A stretch of 32,088 nt of DNA from Rhizobacter sp. (lineage in GTDB: Bacteria > Pseudomonadota > Gammaproteobacteria > Burkholderiales > Burkholderiaceae_C): contig JAJKJU010000025.1 in the NCBI GenBank assembly GCA_021153565.1, positions 1-32,088 on the forward strand. Reading direction: 5' to 3'. The translations under genes and the position numbers were made by a program. Shown here piece by piece: positions 8,202-19,606 of this stretch. The notes under the pieces are model-generated. The model worked only from the letters and a program-made list of their open reading frames with translations. It did no database searches and was not told where the DNA came from. Position 1 is the first letter of the stretch. The number at the start of each line of letters is the position of its first letter.

Positions 8202-9579
8202 ATGCGCCCGAGAAACCAACCTGCCCGAGATCAACTAACTGCGGTACTGGTCCGGCGCGCCCCCATCAGTGCTTCCAGCGTCGCCGAGCAACTCGGTGTC
8301 AGCATCCCGACCCTGCACCGCCTGCTGCAAGAGATTGGCAGCAGCGTGGTGTCCACCGGCAAGGCGCGGCGCACACGCTACGCGTTGCGCAAGCCCCTGC
8401 GAGGCGAGCTGGCTGAATTGCCGCTCTACGAAGTCGACGCCTCGGGCTGTGCTGAGCTGGTAACCAGCCTGGCCCTGGTGCATCCCCAAGGCACCTGCAT
8501 GAGCCTTGCGAGCACCGCTTGGCCCGTGCCCGAAGAATCTCGCGACGGGTGGTGGGACGGACTACCCTACCCCCTGTACGACATGCGCCCCCAGGGCTAC
8601 ATGGGCCGCCAATTCGCGCGGGCCGAGCATCGCCAACTGCGTGTCTCTGTAAACCCCGAAGAATGGACCGATGCCGATGTGCTCTACGTACTGAGCCGCA
8701 CCGGCTCTGACGTAAGCGGCAACCTGATTCTCGGCAACCCCGCCTACGAGCATTGGCAGGGCAACAAGGTGGCGCCGCCCGAGCCCTTGAAGCCGCGCGC
8801 GCTGGGCCGCCTATGCGCGCCTTGCCGAGCAAGCCGTCACCACCGGTGTGGCCGGCTCCAGCGCGGCCGGCGAATTCCCCAAGTTCTCCGCACTGCGCGA
8901 ACTAGCCGGCAGCGCCACGCCCCATGTGATGGTGAAGTTCTCTGGGGCCGATGGTTCACCCGCTGTGCAGCGCTGGGCTGACCTACTCGTCAGCGAACAC
9001 CTGGCACTGGAATCCGCGGCAACGCTGCCGGGCGTTGAGGCCGCCAAGAGCCGCATCGTCACTTATGAGGGTCGCACCTTTCTTGAGGTTGAGCGCTTCG
9101 ACCGCCACGGCATGTTCGGCCGCAGCGCCCTGAACAGCCTGTCCACACTCGACGCCGCATTGATAGGTGAGGGCTCAACCAATTGGCCACAGCTGGCAGC
9201 CCGCTTCGCCACGGCCGGACTCATCGCACCCGATGACGAGGCGCGCATCCAGCACCTCTGGTGGTTCGGCCGCCTCATCGCCAACACCGACATGCACACC
9301 GGCAACCTCAGCTTCAGGCCGCAGAAGTTGCTGCTGCTGGCCCCCGCATATGACATGCTGCCGATGCTGTATGCCCCGCTACCGGGTGGCGAAGTGCCTG
9401 TGCGCAGCTTTGAGCCACCGCTGCCGCTGCCGCCGCAAAAACCCGTGTGGGCCGTCGCATGCGCGGCGGCTCTGAGGTTCTGGAACCATGCATCGCAGGA
9501 TGCTCGCATCAGCAAAGAATTCAGAGACATATGCGCGTCCAACGCCAGGCGCTTGAAGCAGGTAGCCGATCGCCTGTAA
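8202..9579 (+). pseudogene. yjjJ: HipA/YjjJ-like serine/threonine kinase, frameshifted
   Basis: The first frame (from the ATG at 8202, just after an in-frame TAA) encodes a winged-helix start (SASSVAEQLGVSIPTLHRLL) and the first half of a HipA-type kinase, up to about 8804. Family similarity then continues in the next frame as AYARLAEQAVTTGVAGSS through to 9579. One extra base in CTGGGCCGCCTAT (8802-8814), or loss of two, explains the break. Restored, it would be about 458 aa, close to E. coli YjjJ (443). Kinase residues remain in the second half: the Gly-rich loop GSSAAGEFPKF, the catalytic loop NTDMHTGNLSF and the metal-binding AYDMLP. A sequencing error is possible. It lies in the middle of the glycan locus without obvious relation to it. 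Confidence 0.85.
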
Positions 9580-9619
9580 GAGCACAAGGCCATCATGTTT
9601 AGACGTCAGCCGCGTCGTG

Positions 9620-9644
9620 TACAGTCCGCGTTCACGGCGTGAAC
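9620..9644 (+). promoter_or_regulatory. Candidate promoter and palindromic operator upstream of the EPS regulator gene
   Basis: GTTCACGGCGTGAAC at 9630-9644 is palindromic except for its central base. It ends 13 bp before the ATG at 9658. A possible -10 TACAGT lies at 9620-9625, with a weak TTTAGA at 9598-9603 as -35. If so, the palindrome covers the transcription start, an ideal place for autorepression by the MarR-like protein encoded next. The ATG has no clear Shine-Dalgarno. Confidence 0.45.
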
Positions 9645-9657
9645 AGACATACCTTCT

Positions 9658-10035
9658 ATGGCCAAATCAGCCCCCGAACCACCCATTCATGGTCAACAGT
9701 TGGATCTGATGCGCCTCCTGAGCGATCAACCTGCAGCCTCGCAGCGAGAAATTTCTCAGCGGCTCGGCCTAAGCCTCGGCAAAGCAAACTACTTGGTGCG
9801 CGCCTTGCTCGACAAAGGCCTTGTCAAGGCCCACAACTTTCGCCGCAGCGACAACAAGATGGCGTATGCCTATCTGCTCACGCCCCGCGGCGTGGCCGAA
9901 AGAATCAGGCTCACGCGGGCATTTCTGGCACGCAAGAAATTGGAATTCGAGTTGTTGAAGACCGAGATCCAGTCACTGCAGAGCCAAGTCGAGGCCGATA
10001 GAAAGTCTTCCGCCTACAACAAACGCCAAGGCTAA
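9658..10035 (+). CDS. EPS-associated MarR family transcriptional regulator
   Basis: A 125-aa winged-helix protein. The helix-turn-helix is at about residues 25-60 (ASQREISQRLGLSLGKANYLVRALLDKGLV), followed by a wing (FRRSDNKMAYAYLLTPRG) and a C-terminal helix with coiled-coil character that would dimerise. This short MarR type is known at the head of exopolysaccharide operons. It starts the 16-gene glycan run with only 3 nt to fcl, so it probably controls the operon and its own synthesis. The palindrome at 9630-9644 is its likely site. The ligand, if any, is unknown. Confidence 0.85.
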   Translation: MAKSAPEPPIHGQQLDLMRLLSDQPAASQREISQRLGLSLGKANYLVRALLDKGLVKAHNFRRSDNKMAYAYLLTPRGVAERIRLTRAFLARKKLEFELLKTEIQSLQSQVEADRKSSAYNKRQG

Positions 10036-10038
10036 CCC

Positions 10039-10986
10039 ATGCCACTCCACAAGAGTTCAAAGGTCTTCGTCACCGGCCACCGTGGCATGGTGGGTTCGGC
10101 GCTGGTTCGCAATCTTCGATCGCGCGGCTTTAACAACTTGCTCCTGCGCACGCGCAGTGAATTCGACCTGCTCGATCAGCAAGCCGTCCATGCTTTCCTT
10201 GCAGAGCACAAACCCGACTACATATTCCTTGCCGCGGCCAAGGTGGGTGGCATCCAGGCCAACGACCGCTACCGCGCCGACTTTCTGTACCAGAACCTGC
10301 AACTCGAATCGAACCTGATTCACGGCGCTCACATGGCGGGTGTGCAAAGTTTGATGTTCCTGGCATCAAGCTGCATCTACCCTCGTGACTGCCCGCAGCC
10401 GATCAAGGAAGAGTACCTGTTGACTGGCCCGCTCGAATCGACAAACGAGCCTTACGCCATCGCCAAGATCGCCGGCATCAAGCTGTGTGAAAGCTTCAAT
10501 CAACAATTCGGCCGCCAGTACGTGAGCGTAATGCCCACCAACCTGTACGGCCCGAACGACAACTACGACCTCGAGAACAGCCACGTGTTGCCCGCCCTCA
10601 TCCGCAAGGCCCACGAAGCCAAGTTGCGCGGCGACCACGAATACGTGGTGTGGGGCAGCGGCACCCCTCGGCGCGAGTTTCTCTACGTCGATGACCTGGC
10701 CGACGCATGCGTGCACCTAGCCGAGCAAGGCTATGGCGGCCCGCTGGTCAACATCGGCACCGGCGAAGACGTGACGATTCGCGAGCTCGCCGAAACGGTA
10801 ATGAGGGTGGTCGGATTCGACGGGCGTGTCGTCTATGACCGCACCAAGCCCGACGGCACACCACGCAAGTGGCTCGACGTGCAGCGGCTGGCAGCATTAG
10901 GCTGGCGCGCAACAACGCCGCTGAAAGAGGGCATTCAGAAGGCCTACGAGGCCGCCCCGTTTTTCACCCAAGCGGCCTCTGCCTGA
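10039..10986 (+). CDS. fcl: GDP-L-fucose synthase
   Basis: A 315-aa bifunctional 3,5-epimerase/4-reductase that turns GDP-4-keto-6-deoxy-D-mannose into GDP-L-fucose with NADPH. It shows GHRGMVGSA (13-21) for cofactor binding and the catalytic triad Ser110, Tyr139 and Lys143 in SSCIYP and [19 protein letters not shown] and [14 protein letters not shown] are typical of WcaG/Fcl. It follows the regulator by 3 nt and precedes gmd, so the pathway runs in reverse gene order. Confidence 0.95.
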   Translation: MPLHKSSKVFVTGHRGMVGSALVRNLRSRGFNNLLLRTRSEFDLLDQQAVHAFLAEHKPDYIFLAAAKVGGIQANDRYRADFLYQNLQLESNLIHGAHMAGVQSLMFLASSCIYPRDCPQPIKEEYLLTGPLESTNEPYAIAKIAGIKLCESFNQQFGRQYVSVMPTNLYGPNDNYDLENSHVLPALIRKAHEAKLRGDHEYVVWGSGTPRREFLYVDDLADACVHLAEQGYGGPLVNIGTGEDVTIRELAETVMRVVGFDGRVVYDRTKPDGTPRKWLDVQRLAALGWRATTPLKEGIQKAYEAAPFFTQAASA

Positions 10987-11008
10987 TCACATTGAGAGAC
11001 GACAAGCC

Positions 11009-12142
11009 ATGACCCAACCCAAAGTTGCCCTCATCACCGGCGTGACCGGCCAGGATGGGGCCTATCTGTCCGAGTTGTTGCTAAACAAGGGCTACGAGGT
11101 GCACGGCATCAAGCGCCGCAGTTCGTCGTTCAACACCGACCGCATCGACCACCTGTATCATGACCCGCACGTCGATCACCAGCGCTTTGTGCTGCACTAC
11201 GGTGACCTGACGGACTCGACAAATCTCATCCGCATCATCCAGCAGGTGCAGCCCGACGAAATCTACAACCTCGCGGCCATGAGCCACGTGGCGGTGTCAT
11301 TCGAAACGCCGGAGTACACGGCCAACGCCGATGGCATCGGCACGCTTCGCATCCTGGAGGCGATCCGCATCCTCGGGCTGGAGAAGAAGACGCGCTTCTA
11401 CCAGGCGAGCACCTCCGAGCTCTATGGGCTGGTGCAGGAAACGCCGCAGAAGGAAACCACGCCGTTCTATCCGCGCAGCCCGTATGCAGTGGCAAAGCTG
11501 TACGCCTACTGGATCACGGTGAACTACCGCGAAGCCTACGGTCTGTACGCCTGCAACGGGATTCTGTTCAACCATGAAAGCCCGTTGCGCGGCGAGACCT
11601 TTGTGACGCGCAAGATTACCCGAGCACTCGCGCGCATTGCACTCGGGCTGCAGGATTGCCTTTACCTCGGCAATATGAGCGCCCTGCGCGATTGGGGTCA
11701 TGCACGCGACTACGTCGAGATGCAGTGGCTAATGCTGCAGCAGGACAAGCCAGAGGATTTCGTGATCGCCACCGGCGTGCAGTACAGCGTGCGCCAGTTC
11801 ATGGCGTTGGCAGCTGGGCAGCTGGGGATCAGCATGTCGTTCGAAGGTCAAGGTGAAAACGAAATCGGCGTCGTCACTCAGGTCGAACGCATGGACGGCG
11901 ACTTGAAGGCCAGATGCAAGCCCGGCGACGTGATCGCCAGGGTGGACCCGCGCTATTTCCGGCCGACCGAGGTTGAGACGCTACTGGGCGATCCAAGCAA
12001 GGCGCGAGAAAAGTTGGGCTGGATTCCGAAGATTGGATTGCCTGAGCTCGTGACGGAAATGGTTGAAGCCGACTACACGAGCGCCAAGCGCGACAGTTTA
12101 GTCAAGTCGGCCGGCTTTCAGGCCTATGACTACCATGAGTGA
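11009..12142 (+). CDS. gmd: GDP-mannose 4,6-dehydratase
   Basis: A 377-aa short-chain dehydratase converting GDP-D-mannose to GDP-4-keto-6-deoxy-D-mannose. Family motifs are [12 protein letters not shown] near the N terminus, [27 protein letters not shown] with Tyr and Lys, NHESPLRGE and [11 protein letters not shown]. It supplies fcl upstream. Its 3' end overlaps the second gmd-like gene by 8-17 nt, depending on that gene's start. Length is normal for Gmd. Confidence 0.96.
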   Translation: MTQPKVALITGVTGQDGAYLSELLLNKGYEVHGIKRRSSSFNTDRIDHLYHDPHVDHQRFVLHYGDLTDSTNLIRIIQQVQPDEIYNLAAMSHVAVSFETPEYTANADGIGTLRILEAIRILGLEKKTRFYQASTSELYGLVQETPQKETTPFYPRSPYAVAKLYAYWITVNYREAYGLYACNGILFNHESPLRGETFVTRKITRALARIALGLQDCLYLGNMSALRDWGHARDYVEMQWLMLQQDKPEDFVIATGVQYSVRQFMALAAGQLGISMSFEGQGENEIGVVTQVERMDGDLKARCKPGDVIARVDPRYFRPTEVETLLGDPSKAREKLGWIPKIGLPELVTEMVEADYTSAKRDSLVKSAGFQAYDYHE

Positions 12143-13151
12143 GGCCGCGACAACGCGGCGAGCCCTCATTTGCGGCGTCGGCGGACAGGATGGCGCCTAC
12201 CTTGCCCGTTTCCTGCTCGGCAAGGGTTACGAGGTCGTGGGGAGCTCGCGCGACGCTACTTCGATGAACCGCCTCGGGTTGAAGTCGCTCGACGTCGACG
12301 GCCGCGTTCAAGTGGTCTCAATGGCTCCCAACGACTTCCGAAGCGTGCTGCAAACCATCACGCGAACGGCACCGGACGAGATCTATAACCTTTCGGGCCA
12401 GTCGTCGGTGGGCCTGTCGTTCGACCAACCTGTAGAGACGATCGAAAGCATCGCCATCGGCACGCTAAACCTGCTGGAGTCGATTCGATTCGTCGAGCGT
12501 CCTATCGGCTTTTACAACGCCGGCTCGAGCGAGTGCTTCGGGGACACCGGCGACCGCCCTGCCGACGAGTCCACACCGTTTCGCCCACGCAGCCCTTACG
12601 CCGTGGCGAAGGCCTGCGCACACAACCTGGTTGTCAACTATCGCGAGGCGTACCAGATGCGGGCCTGCACGGGCATCCTGTTCAATCACGAGTCGCCCCT
12701 TCGAGCAGAACGATTCGTCACGCAGAAGATCGTGCGCGCGGCCTGTCGCATCGCCGCCGGCAAGCGCGAAAAGCTGCGGCTCGGAAATCTCGACATCCAC
12801 CGCGACTGGGGATGGGCGCCAGAATACGTCGAAGTGATGTGGCTGATGCTGCAGCAAGCGCAGCCCGAGGACTTCGTGATTGCGACTGGCCGCTCAGCCT
12901 CGCTCGAATATTTCGTGGAGCGCGCCTTCGCCGGCCTGGGTCTGGCCTGGCGCGAACACGTGGAGCAAGACACGTCGCTTCTGCGGCCGACGGACATCCG
13001 CTACGGAGCAGCAGACCCAACCCGTGCCACGCGCCGTCTTGGATGGAAAGCCCGACACGACGTCGACGAAGTCATTGCGCAGATGTCCCGCGCGGAGCAG
13101 GAACGGCTGTCGCAAGCTGGCGCCGGCCTCGATCAACGCGTCCCTACTTGA
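12126..13151 (+). CDS. Second GDP-mannose 4,6-dehydratase-like SDR protein
   Basis: A 341-aa paralogue of Gmd (338 aa if the ATG at 12135 is used). It keeps [10 protein letters not shown] for nucleotide binding, [22 protein letters not shown] at the catalytic Ser/Thr region, SPYAVAK with Tyr and Lys, NHESPLRAE and [11 protein letters not shown]. It diverges from the adjacent gmd, so it is not a recent duplicate. It may be a second dehydratase, a 4-reductase giving GDP-D-rhamnose or a related 6-deoxyhexose, or an enzyme on another GDP-sugar. The sequence alone does not decide. Its tight overlap with gmd suggests a linked step. Confidence 0.75.
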   Translation: MTTMSEAATTRRALICGVGGQDGAYLARFLLGKGYEVVGSSRDATSMNRLGLKSLDVDGRVQVVSMAPNDFRSVLQTITRTAPDEIYNLSGQSSVGLSFDQPVETIESIAIGTLNLLESIRFVERPIGFYNAGSSECFGDTGDRPADESTPFRPRSPYAVAKACAHNLVVNYREAYQMRACTGILFNHESPLRAERFVTQKIVRAACRIAAGKREKLRLGNLDIHRDWGWAPEYVEVMWLMLQQAQPEDFVIATGRSASLEYFVERAFAGLGLAWREHVEQDTSLLRPTDIRYGAADPTRATRRLGWKARHDVDEVIAQMSRAEQERLSQAGAGLDQRVPT

Positions 13152-15309
<2,158 letters not shown>

Positions 15310-15313
<4 letters not shown>

Positions 15314-15999
15314 GACTCGCCGTCATTCCGGCGCGCGGCGGCAGCAAGCGCATTCCGCGCAAGAACGTGCGCTTGTTCCACGGCAAACCGATGATCGCTT
15401 ATGCGATCGCGACAGCACAGGCCAGTGGCTTGTTCGACGATGTACTGGTCTCCACGGATGATGCGGAGATTGCTGAAGTCGCGCGCGAGCACGGGGCGCT
15501 CACGCCCTTCACTCGCCCATCGGAACTGGCCGACGATCAAACGCCGACAGTCCCCGTGATCGCCCACGCCATCACGGCGGTCCGCAGACTCGGCTTGCGC
15601 GTCGAGCAAGTTTGCTGCATTTACCCCGGCGTTCCATTGCTGCTGCCAGGCACCATCGCGCAAGCACTTGAGTTACTGGGGCCGGCTCACTACGTGTTCC
15701 CCGTCATCCCGTTTCCTTCGCCGATCCAGCGCGCGCTGCGCCGAGATGCAAGCGGTAGTACCACGCCCTTCCACCCCGAATGCGCCGAGACACGCACTCA
15801 GGATCTGGAGCCTGCCTTCCACGACGCCGGACAGTTCTATTGGGGCGAAGCGCAGACTTGGGTCGAAGGGAAGAGCCTGCACGGGAACGCGGTCAGCATC
15901 GTGCTGCCTGCGTCGCGTGCGATCGACATCGACACTCCGGCCGACTGGGAGCACGCCGAGGCACTGTATCAAGCACTCCGCACGGGCGTGACGTCATGA
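15310..15999 (+). CDS. pseF: Pseudaminic acid cytidylyltransferase
   Basis: A 229-aa CMP-sialic-acid-synthetase-like enzyme that activates free pseudaminic acid with CTP, the last step of the pathway. The N terminus has the nucleotide-binding motif IPARGGSKRIPRKN (6-19), followed by STDDAEIAEVA. The start is a GTG at 15310 overlapping the pseC stop (GTGA). It gives MRLAVIPARGGSKR with no missing residues. Gene order (before pseG and pseI) does not follow the reaction order, which is common in these clusters. Confidence 0.94.
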
Positions 16000-17075
16000 A
16001 GATTGCATTCCGCGTCGACGCATCGTCCGATATCGGCACCGGCCATGTTCGACGCTGCCTCTCGCTTGCCGCCGCGCTTCGCCGCCGCGGTGTGAACTCT
16101 TTTTTCGTGACCCGCGACCTGGGGGTGGCGGCGTTCGCGCAAATACGTGCCGAGGACTTCGGATCATTCGTACTTCCCGCTCCCGGGCCCAACGACCGAT
16201 GGAACCATGTCGAGATACCCCACGCGGCATGGGCCGGTGTGGCCTGGGAGACAGACGCCGAGCAGACCATCGCGGCGCTGCGCTCGTCTCCACCCGACTG
16301 GCTCGTCATCGATCACTACAGCTTCGATGCTCGCTGGCACCGGCGCGTCGCGACCGCATTGGGCTGCCAGATTGCCGTCATCGACGACCTCGGAGATCGG
16401 ATGCTGGACGCCGATCTGCTCGTTGACCACAACGTGAGCGTAGACCATCGAGCCAAGTATCACGGTCGACTGCCTGCCCATTCGGCCATGCTGACCGGCC
16501 CGACGTACGCGTTGCTCGGGCCTGCCTACGCAGACGCGGCACGCCACGTGGTGCGCCACGACGTTCGCAGCATAGGCATCTTCATGGGGGGAATCGACCA
16601 GGGCAACTACAGCAGCATGGCACTATCCGCATGCCGCGAAGGATCTGCCTTCGACGGCGAGATCGAAATCGTCAGCACGAGGTCTAATCCGAACCTGTAC
16701 GCGCTGGAGCAGGCCGTGACGCGCTGGCCGAAAACGCGACTCACGCTCGATTTGGCGGACCTCGCAGCCTTCTTCGCCCGCCACGATCTCCAGGTTGGCG
16801 CTGCAGGGGGCGCGATGTGGGAACGCTGCTGTATCGGTGCGCCGACCTTGGCTATTAGCGTCGCCGACAACCAGCAGCAGGTCCTGATGCCGCTGGCGAA
16901 CCTTGGCGTCGTGAGCACCCTCGACGTGCCGTCGGTCGACCCATACGGGTTGACCAGCGCACTGAGGGCATTGATTGGCAACGCTGTCCTTCGGCAACGC
17001 CTCAGCGACCGGGCCAAGGGTCTGGTCGACGGCCTGGGCGCTCGGCGGGTCGCGGAATACCTCGTTCGACCATGA
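15996..17075 (+). CDS. pseG: UDP-2,4-diacetamido-2,4,6-trideoxy-beta-L-altropyranose hydrolase
   Basis: A 359-aa GT-B-like (MurG-like) hydrolase that removes UDP to give the free 2,4,6-trideoxy sugar used by PseI. His17 in DIGTGHVRRCLSLA matches the known catalytic His of C. jejuni PseG. GGAMWERCCIGAPTLAI is the C-terminal UDP-binding part. The ATG at 15996 is chosen because it overlaps the pseF stop and gives MKIAFRVDASSDIGTGH. A longer frame to 15780 lies inside pseF. The protein is longer than Campylobacter PseG (about 274 aa), but no GNAT-type PseH domain is recognisable in the C-terminal part. Confidence 0.93.
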   Translation: MKIAFRVDASSDIGTGHVRRCLSLAAALRRRGVNSFFVTRDLGVAAFAQIRAEDFGSFVLPAPGPNDRWNHVEIPHAAWAGVAWETDAEQTIAALRSSPPDWLVIDHYSFDARWHRRVATALGCQIAVIDDLGDRMLDADLLVDHNVSVDHRAKYHGRLPAHSAMLTGPTYALLGPAYADAARHVVRHDVRSIGIFMGGIDQGNYSSMALSACREGSAFDGEIEIVSTRSNPNLYALEQAVTRWPKTRLTLDLADLAAFFARHDLQVGAAGGAMWERCCIGAPTLAISVADNQQQVLMPLANLGVVSTLDVPSVDPYGLTSALRALIGNAVLRQRLSDRAKGLVDGLGARRVAEYLVRP

Positions 17076-17719
17076 AACTTGTCAGCATTCTTTGCACCGA
17101 TCCGGCGCATCCGATCAACCCGTGGCTCCAACGTTGGGCGCACGCGCATGCGTCACGCGCGCACACGGCAATTGAGCGCGACTTCCGCAATCTTCCCGGT
17201 GGCGACATCCTGTTCCTGGTTTCGTGCCATCAGATCATCCGCAAGCCCGTTCGTGACCTGTACCGCCATACGCTCGTGCTCCATGCGAGCGCACTACCCG
17301 AAGGTCGCGGCATGTCGCCGCACATCTGGCAGATATTGCAAGGCTGCGAACGCCTAATGGTCACATTGCTCAACGCTGAGGATGAATTGGATTCAGGCGA
17401 CATCTGGCACCAGGTGGAACTGCACTTGGACGGCACGGACCTGCACGACGATATCAACGCCAAGCTGTTCGACGCCGAGTTGGCGCTCATGACCTGGGCC
17501 ATGGACCACTGCGACAGCGCCGAGCCGCGCAAGCAGAGCGGCACGCCGAGCTTCTTCCGCAAGCGCTTGCCCGAAGACAGCCGCATTGACCCCTCCCGCG
17601 CTCTGAACGAGCAGTTCGACTTGCTGAGGGTGGCGGACCCGGAGCGCTATCCGGCATTTTTCGAGTACCGTGGCCAAACCTACCGCATCCGCATCGACAA
17701 ACTGAACCGCCCATCATGA
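17072..17719 (+). CDS. Formyltransferase-like protein in the pseudaminic acid cluster
   Basis: A 215-aa protein with a formyltransferase-type core: LVLHASALPEGRGMSP (68-83) and LDSGDIWHQ (106-114) correspond to the N-x-H-x-S-LLP and D-x-G motifs of Fmt, ArnA and sugar N-formyltransferases, which use 10-formyl-tetrahydrofolate. The catalytic His (71) and Asp (107) are present. The usual Asn two places before the His is Val69, perhaps a trait of this subfamily. It sits, with 4-nt overlaps, between pseG and pseI, where pseH would be expected. The best reading is an N-acyl (formyl) transferase acting on the 4-amino group of the PseC product. The function is inferred from position and fold and has not been shown. 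Confidence 0.65.
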   Translation: MKLVSILCTDPAHPINPWLQRWAHAHASRAHTAIERDFRNLPGGDILFLVSCHQIIRKPVRDLYRHTLVLHASALPEGRGMSPHIWQILQGCERLMVTLLNAEDELDSGDIWHQVELHLDGTDLHDDINAKLFDAELALMTWAMDHCDSAEPRKQSGTPSFFRKRLPEDSRIDPSRALNEQFDLLRVADPERYPAFFEYRGQTYRIRIDKLNRPS

Positions 17720-18759
17720 TCACCATCCAAGACCGCAAGATCGGCGCACTCGCGCGCCCCTACGTGATCGCCGAGATGTCGGGCAATCACAACCAGTCGC
17801 TTGAGCGCGCCCTGGCGATCGTGGATGCGGCGGCCCGGGCTGGCGCCGACGCCATCAAACTGCAGACCTATACCGCCGAAACCATGACGCTAGACGTCTC
17901 GGCACCCGGCTTTGTTGTTGACGACGAGAAGAGCCTGTGGGCAGGGCGACAGTTGTTCGATCTGTATCGCGAAGCCCACACGCCATGGGAATGGCACAAG
18001 CCGATCATGGAACGGGCGGCCTCGCACGGCCTTCATTGCTTCAGCACGCCTTTCGACGAAACCGCCGTCGATCTCCTCGAATCGCTGGAAGTACCGGCTT
18101 ACAAGATCGCCTCCTTCGAGAACACCGACCTGCCGTTGATCCGCAGGGTTGCCGGCACGGGAAAGCCGATGATCATTTCGACAGGCATGGCGACCGTCGC
18201 CGAACTCGACGAGACGGTGCGTACGGCGCGCGAAGCCGGCTGTCGCGACTTGGTGCTGCTGAAGTGCACCAGCACGTACCCATCAACGCCGCAGAACACC
18301 AATATCCTGACGATTCCTCACATGCGGCAGTTGTTTGGATGCGAAGTAGGGCTGTCGGACCACACAATGGGTGTCGGCGTTTCGGTTGCAAGCGTCGCAC
18401 TGGGTGCCACCGTGATCGAAAAGCACTTCACCCTGCGCCGTGCGGACGGCGGCGTCGACTCCACTTTCTCGCTGGAACCGAACGAGATGGAGAGCCTTGT
18501 AATCGAGACCGAGCGAGCTTGGCAGGCATTGGGTCAGGTCTTCTATGGCGCGACCGCCGGTGAAAAGAAGTCCACGATGTTTCGCCGCTCGCTCTACGTC
18601 ACCTGCGACATGAAGGCCGGCGACGTTCTCGACGTGCAATCGCTGCGAGCAATTCGGCCGGGCTTCGGCCTCCCTACCAAGTACGCGGGCGTCTTTCTCG
18701 GAAAACGAGTCACGCGAGACATCAGCAAGGGCACCCCGGTCACCTGGGACCTGATCTAG
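17716..18759 (+). CDS. pseI: Pseudaminic acid synthase
   Basis: A 347-aa NeuB-family enzyme that condenses the 2,4,6-trideoxy-L-altrose derivative with phosphoenolpyruvate to give pseudaminic acid. The TIM-barrel part includes IAEMSGNHNQSLERA, AIKLQTYT, YKIASFE and EKHFTL. DGGVDSTFSLEP points to PseI rather than NeuB or LegI. The C-terminal ~65 residues (FRRSLYVTCDMKAGD onward) are the antifreeze-like SAF domain. The ATG overlaps the previous stop by 4 nt. This gene fixes the pathway as pseudaminic rather than legionaminic or sialic acid. Confidence 0.94.
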   Translation: MITIQDRKIGALARPYVIAEMSGNHNQSLERALAIVDAAARAGADAIKLQTYTAETMTLDVSAPGFVVDDEKSLWAGRQLFDLYREAHTPWEWHKPIMERAASHGLHCFSTPFDETAVDLLESLEVPAYKIASFENTDLPLIRRVAGTGKPMIISTGMATVAELDETVRTAREAGCRDLVLLKCTSTYPSTPQNTNILTIPHMRQLFGCEVGLSDHTMGVGVSVASVALGATVIEKHFTLRRADGGVDSTFSLEPNEMESLVIETERAWQALGQVFYGATAGEKKSTMFRRSLYVTCDMKAGDVLDVQSLRAIRPGFGLPTKYAGVFLGKRVTRDISKGTPVTWDLI

Positions 18760-18778
18760 GCCAAGCAAGGTATTCAAA

Positions 18779-19606
18779 ATGACCGCAAAGCAAACCAACG
18801 ATATCAAGAAGCAAAAGGGCGACTTCTGGTCCAGGCCCGGGGCGGCTGCCGTCTACGAGCGTGGCGTTTCCTCGGTGTCGCCGTTTATTCAGATCAAAAA
18901 CGAGGTCGAGCGCACGCTCGTACTGCGGCACGCGAAGGGCTACATCCTCGATGCCGGCACCGGCACCGGACGCTTCGCAATCCCCCTCGCCAAGGTCACC
19001 GGCAACTCGGTGGTGGCCTTCGACTACTCGGACGAAATGCTCCAGCTAAACCGCCAGCTAAGCCGTGCCGAGGGCGTCGATTCGATCCGCTACCTGCAAG
19101 GCGACGTGGAGCACCTGCCTTTCGAGAAGGATCATTTCGACAGCGTCGTCTCCGTCACGGTGGTCAGGCACTTCCCACAATGGCGCGCGATCCTCAAGGA
19201 ATACATTCGCGTCACAAAACCGGGAGGCAAGATCGTCTTCGAGATGTGCAGCGGCGACCACATCGAGGCGGCCAATCGGGTGGTTGCGCGCTTCGGAGCG
19301 AAATACAGCAAGGACGGCTTCCTGAGCTACGAAGCCGAGGTGCGCTTCGACGAACTGCGTGAATGGCTCGACGCCAATGGTGTTGATCTCCTGGAGCGGC
19401 ACACGTACGACTTCCTCAACAACAATTGCTTCCTGAAGATCGCCACGTTCAACCAACTCGGTTATCGCGTCTTGCTGAAGGCGATCAAGCTGGCGCTCAC
19501 GCCGAAACCGCTATACCGGCTGGCCGCGTGGCTCGAGCTGACGATGCTGTCGCGCCTTCCGCCGGTGTACTCTTACAACTATATGGTGATCGGCAGGAAG
19601 CGGTGA
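18779..19606 (+). CDS. Class I SAM-dependent methyltransferase
   Basis: A 275-aa Rossmann-fold methyltransferase. Motif I is LDAGTGTGRF (57-66), the acidic post-motif is VVAFDYSDEML, and DVEHLPFEKDHFDSVVS is the motif II region. The C-terminal 60 residues are hydrophobic and basic (LLKAIKLALTPKPLYRLAAWLEL), which may bring it to the membrane or to lipid-linked substrate. It sits 19 nt after pseI and overlaps the flippase start, so sugar O-methylation of the glycan is a fair guess. The substrate is unknown. Quinone-type methylation seems unlikely from context. Confidence 0.7.
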   Translation: MTAKQTNDIKKQKGDFWSRPGAAAVYERGVSSVSPFIQIKNEVERTLVLRHAKGYILDAGTGTGRFAIPLAKVTGNSVVAFDYSDEMLQLNRQLSRAEGVDSIRYLQGDVEHLPFEKDHFDSVVSVTVVRHFPQWRAILKEYIRVTKPGGKIVFEMCSGDHIEAANRVVARFGAKYSKDGFLSYEAEVRFDELREWLDANGVDLLERHTYDFLNNNCFLKIATFNQLGYRVLLKAIKLALTPKPLYRLAAWLELTMLSRLPPVYSYNYMVIGRKR

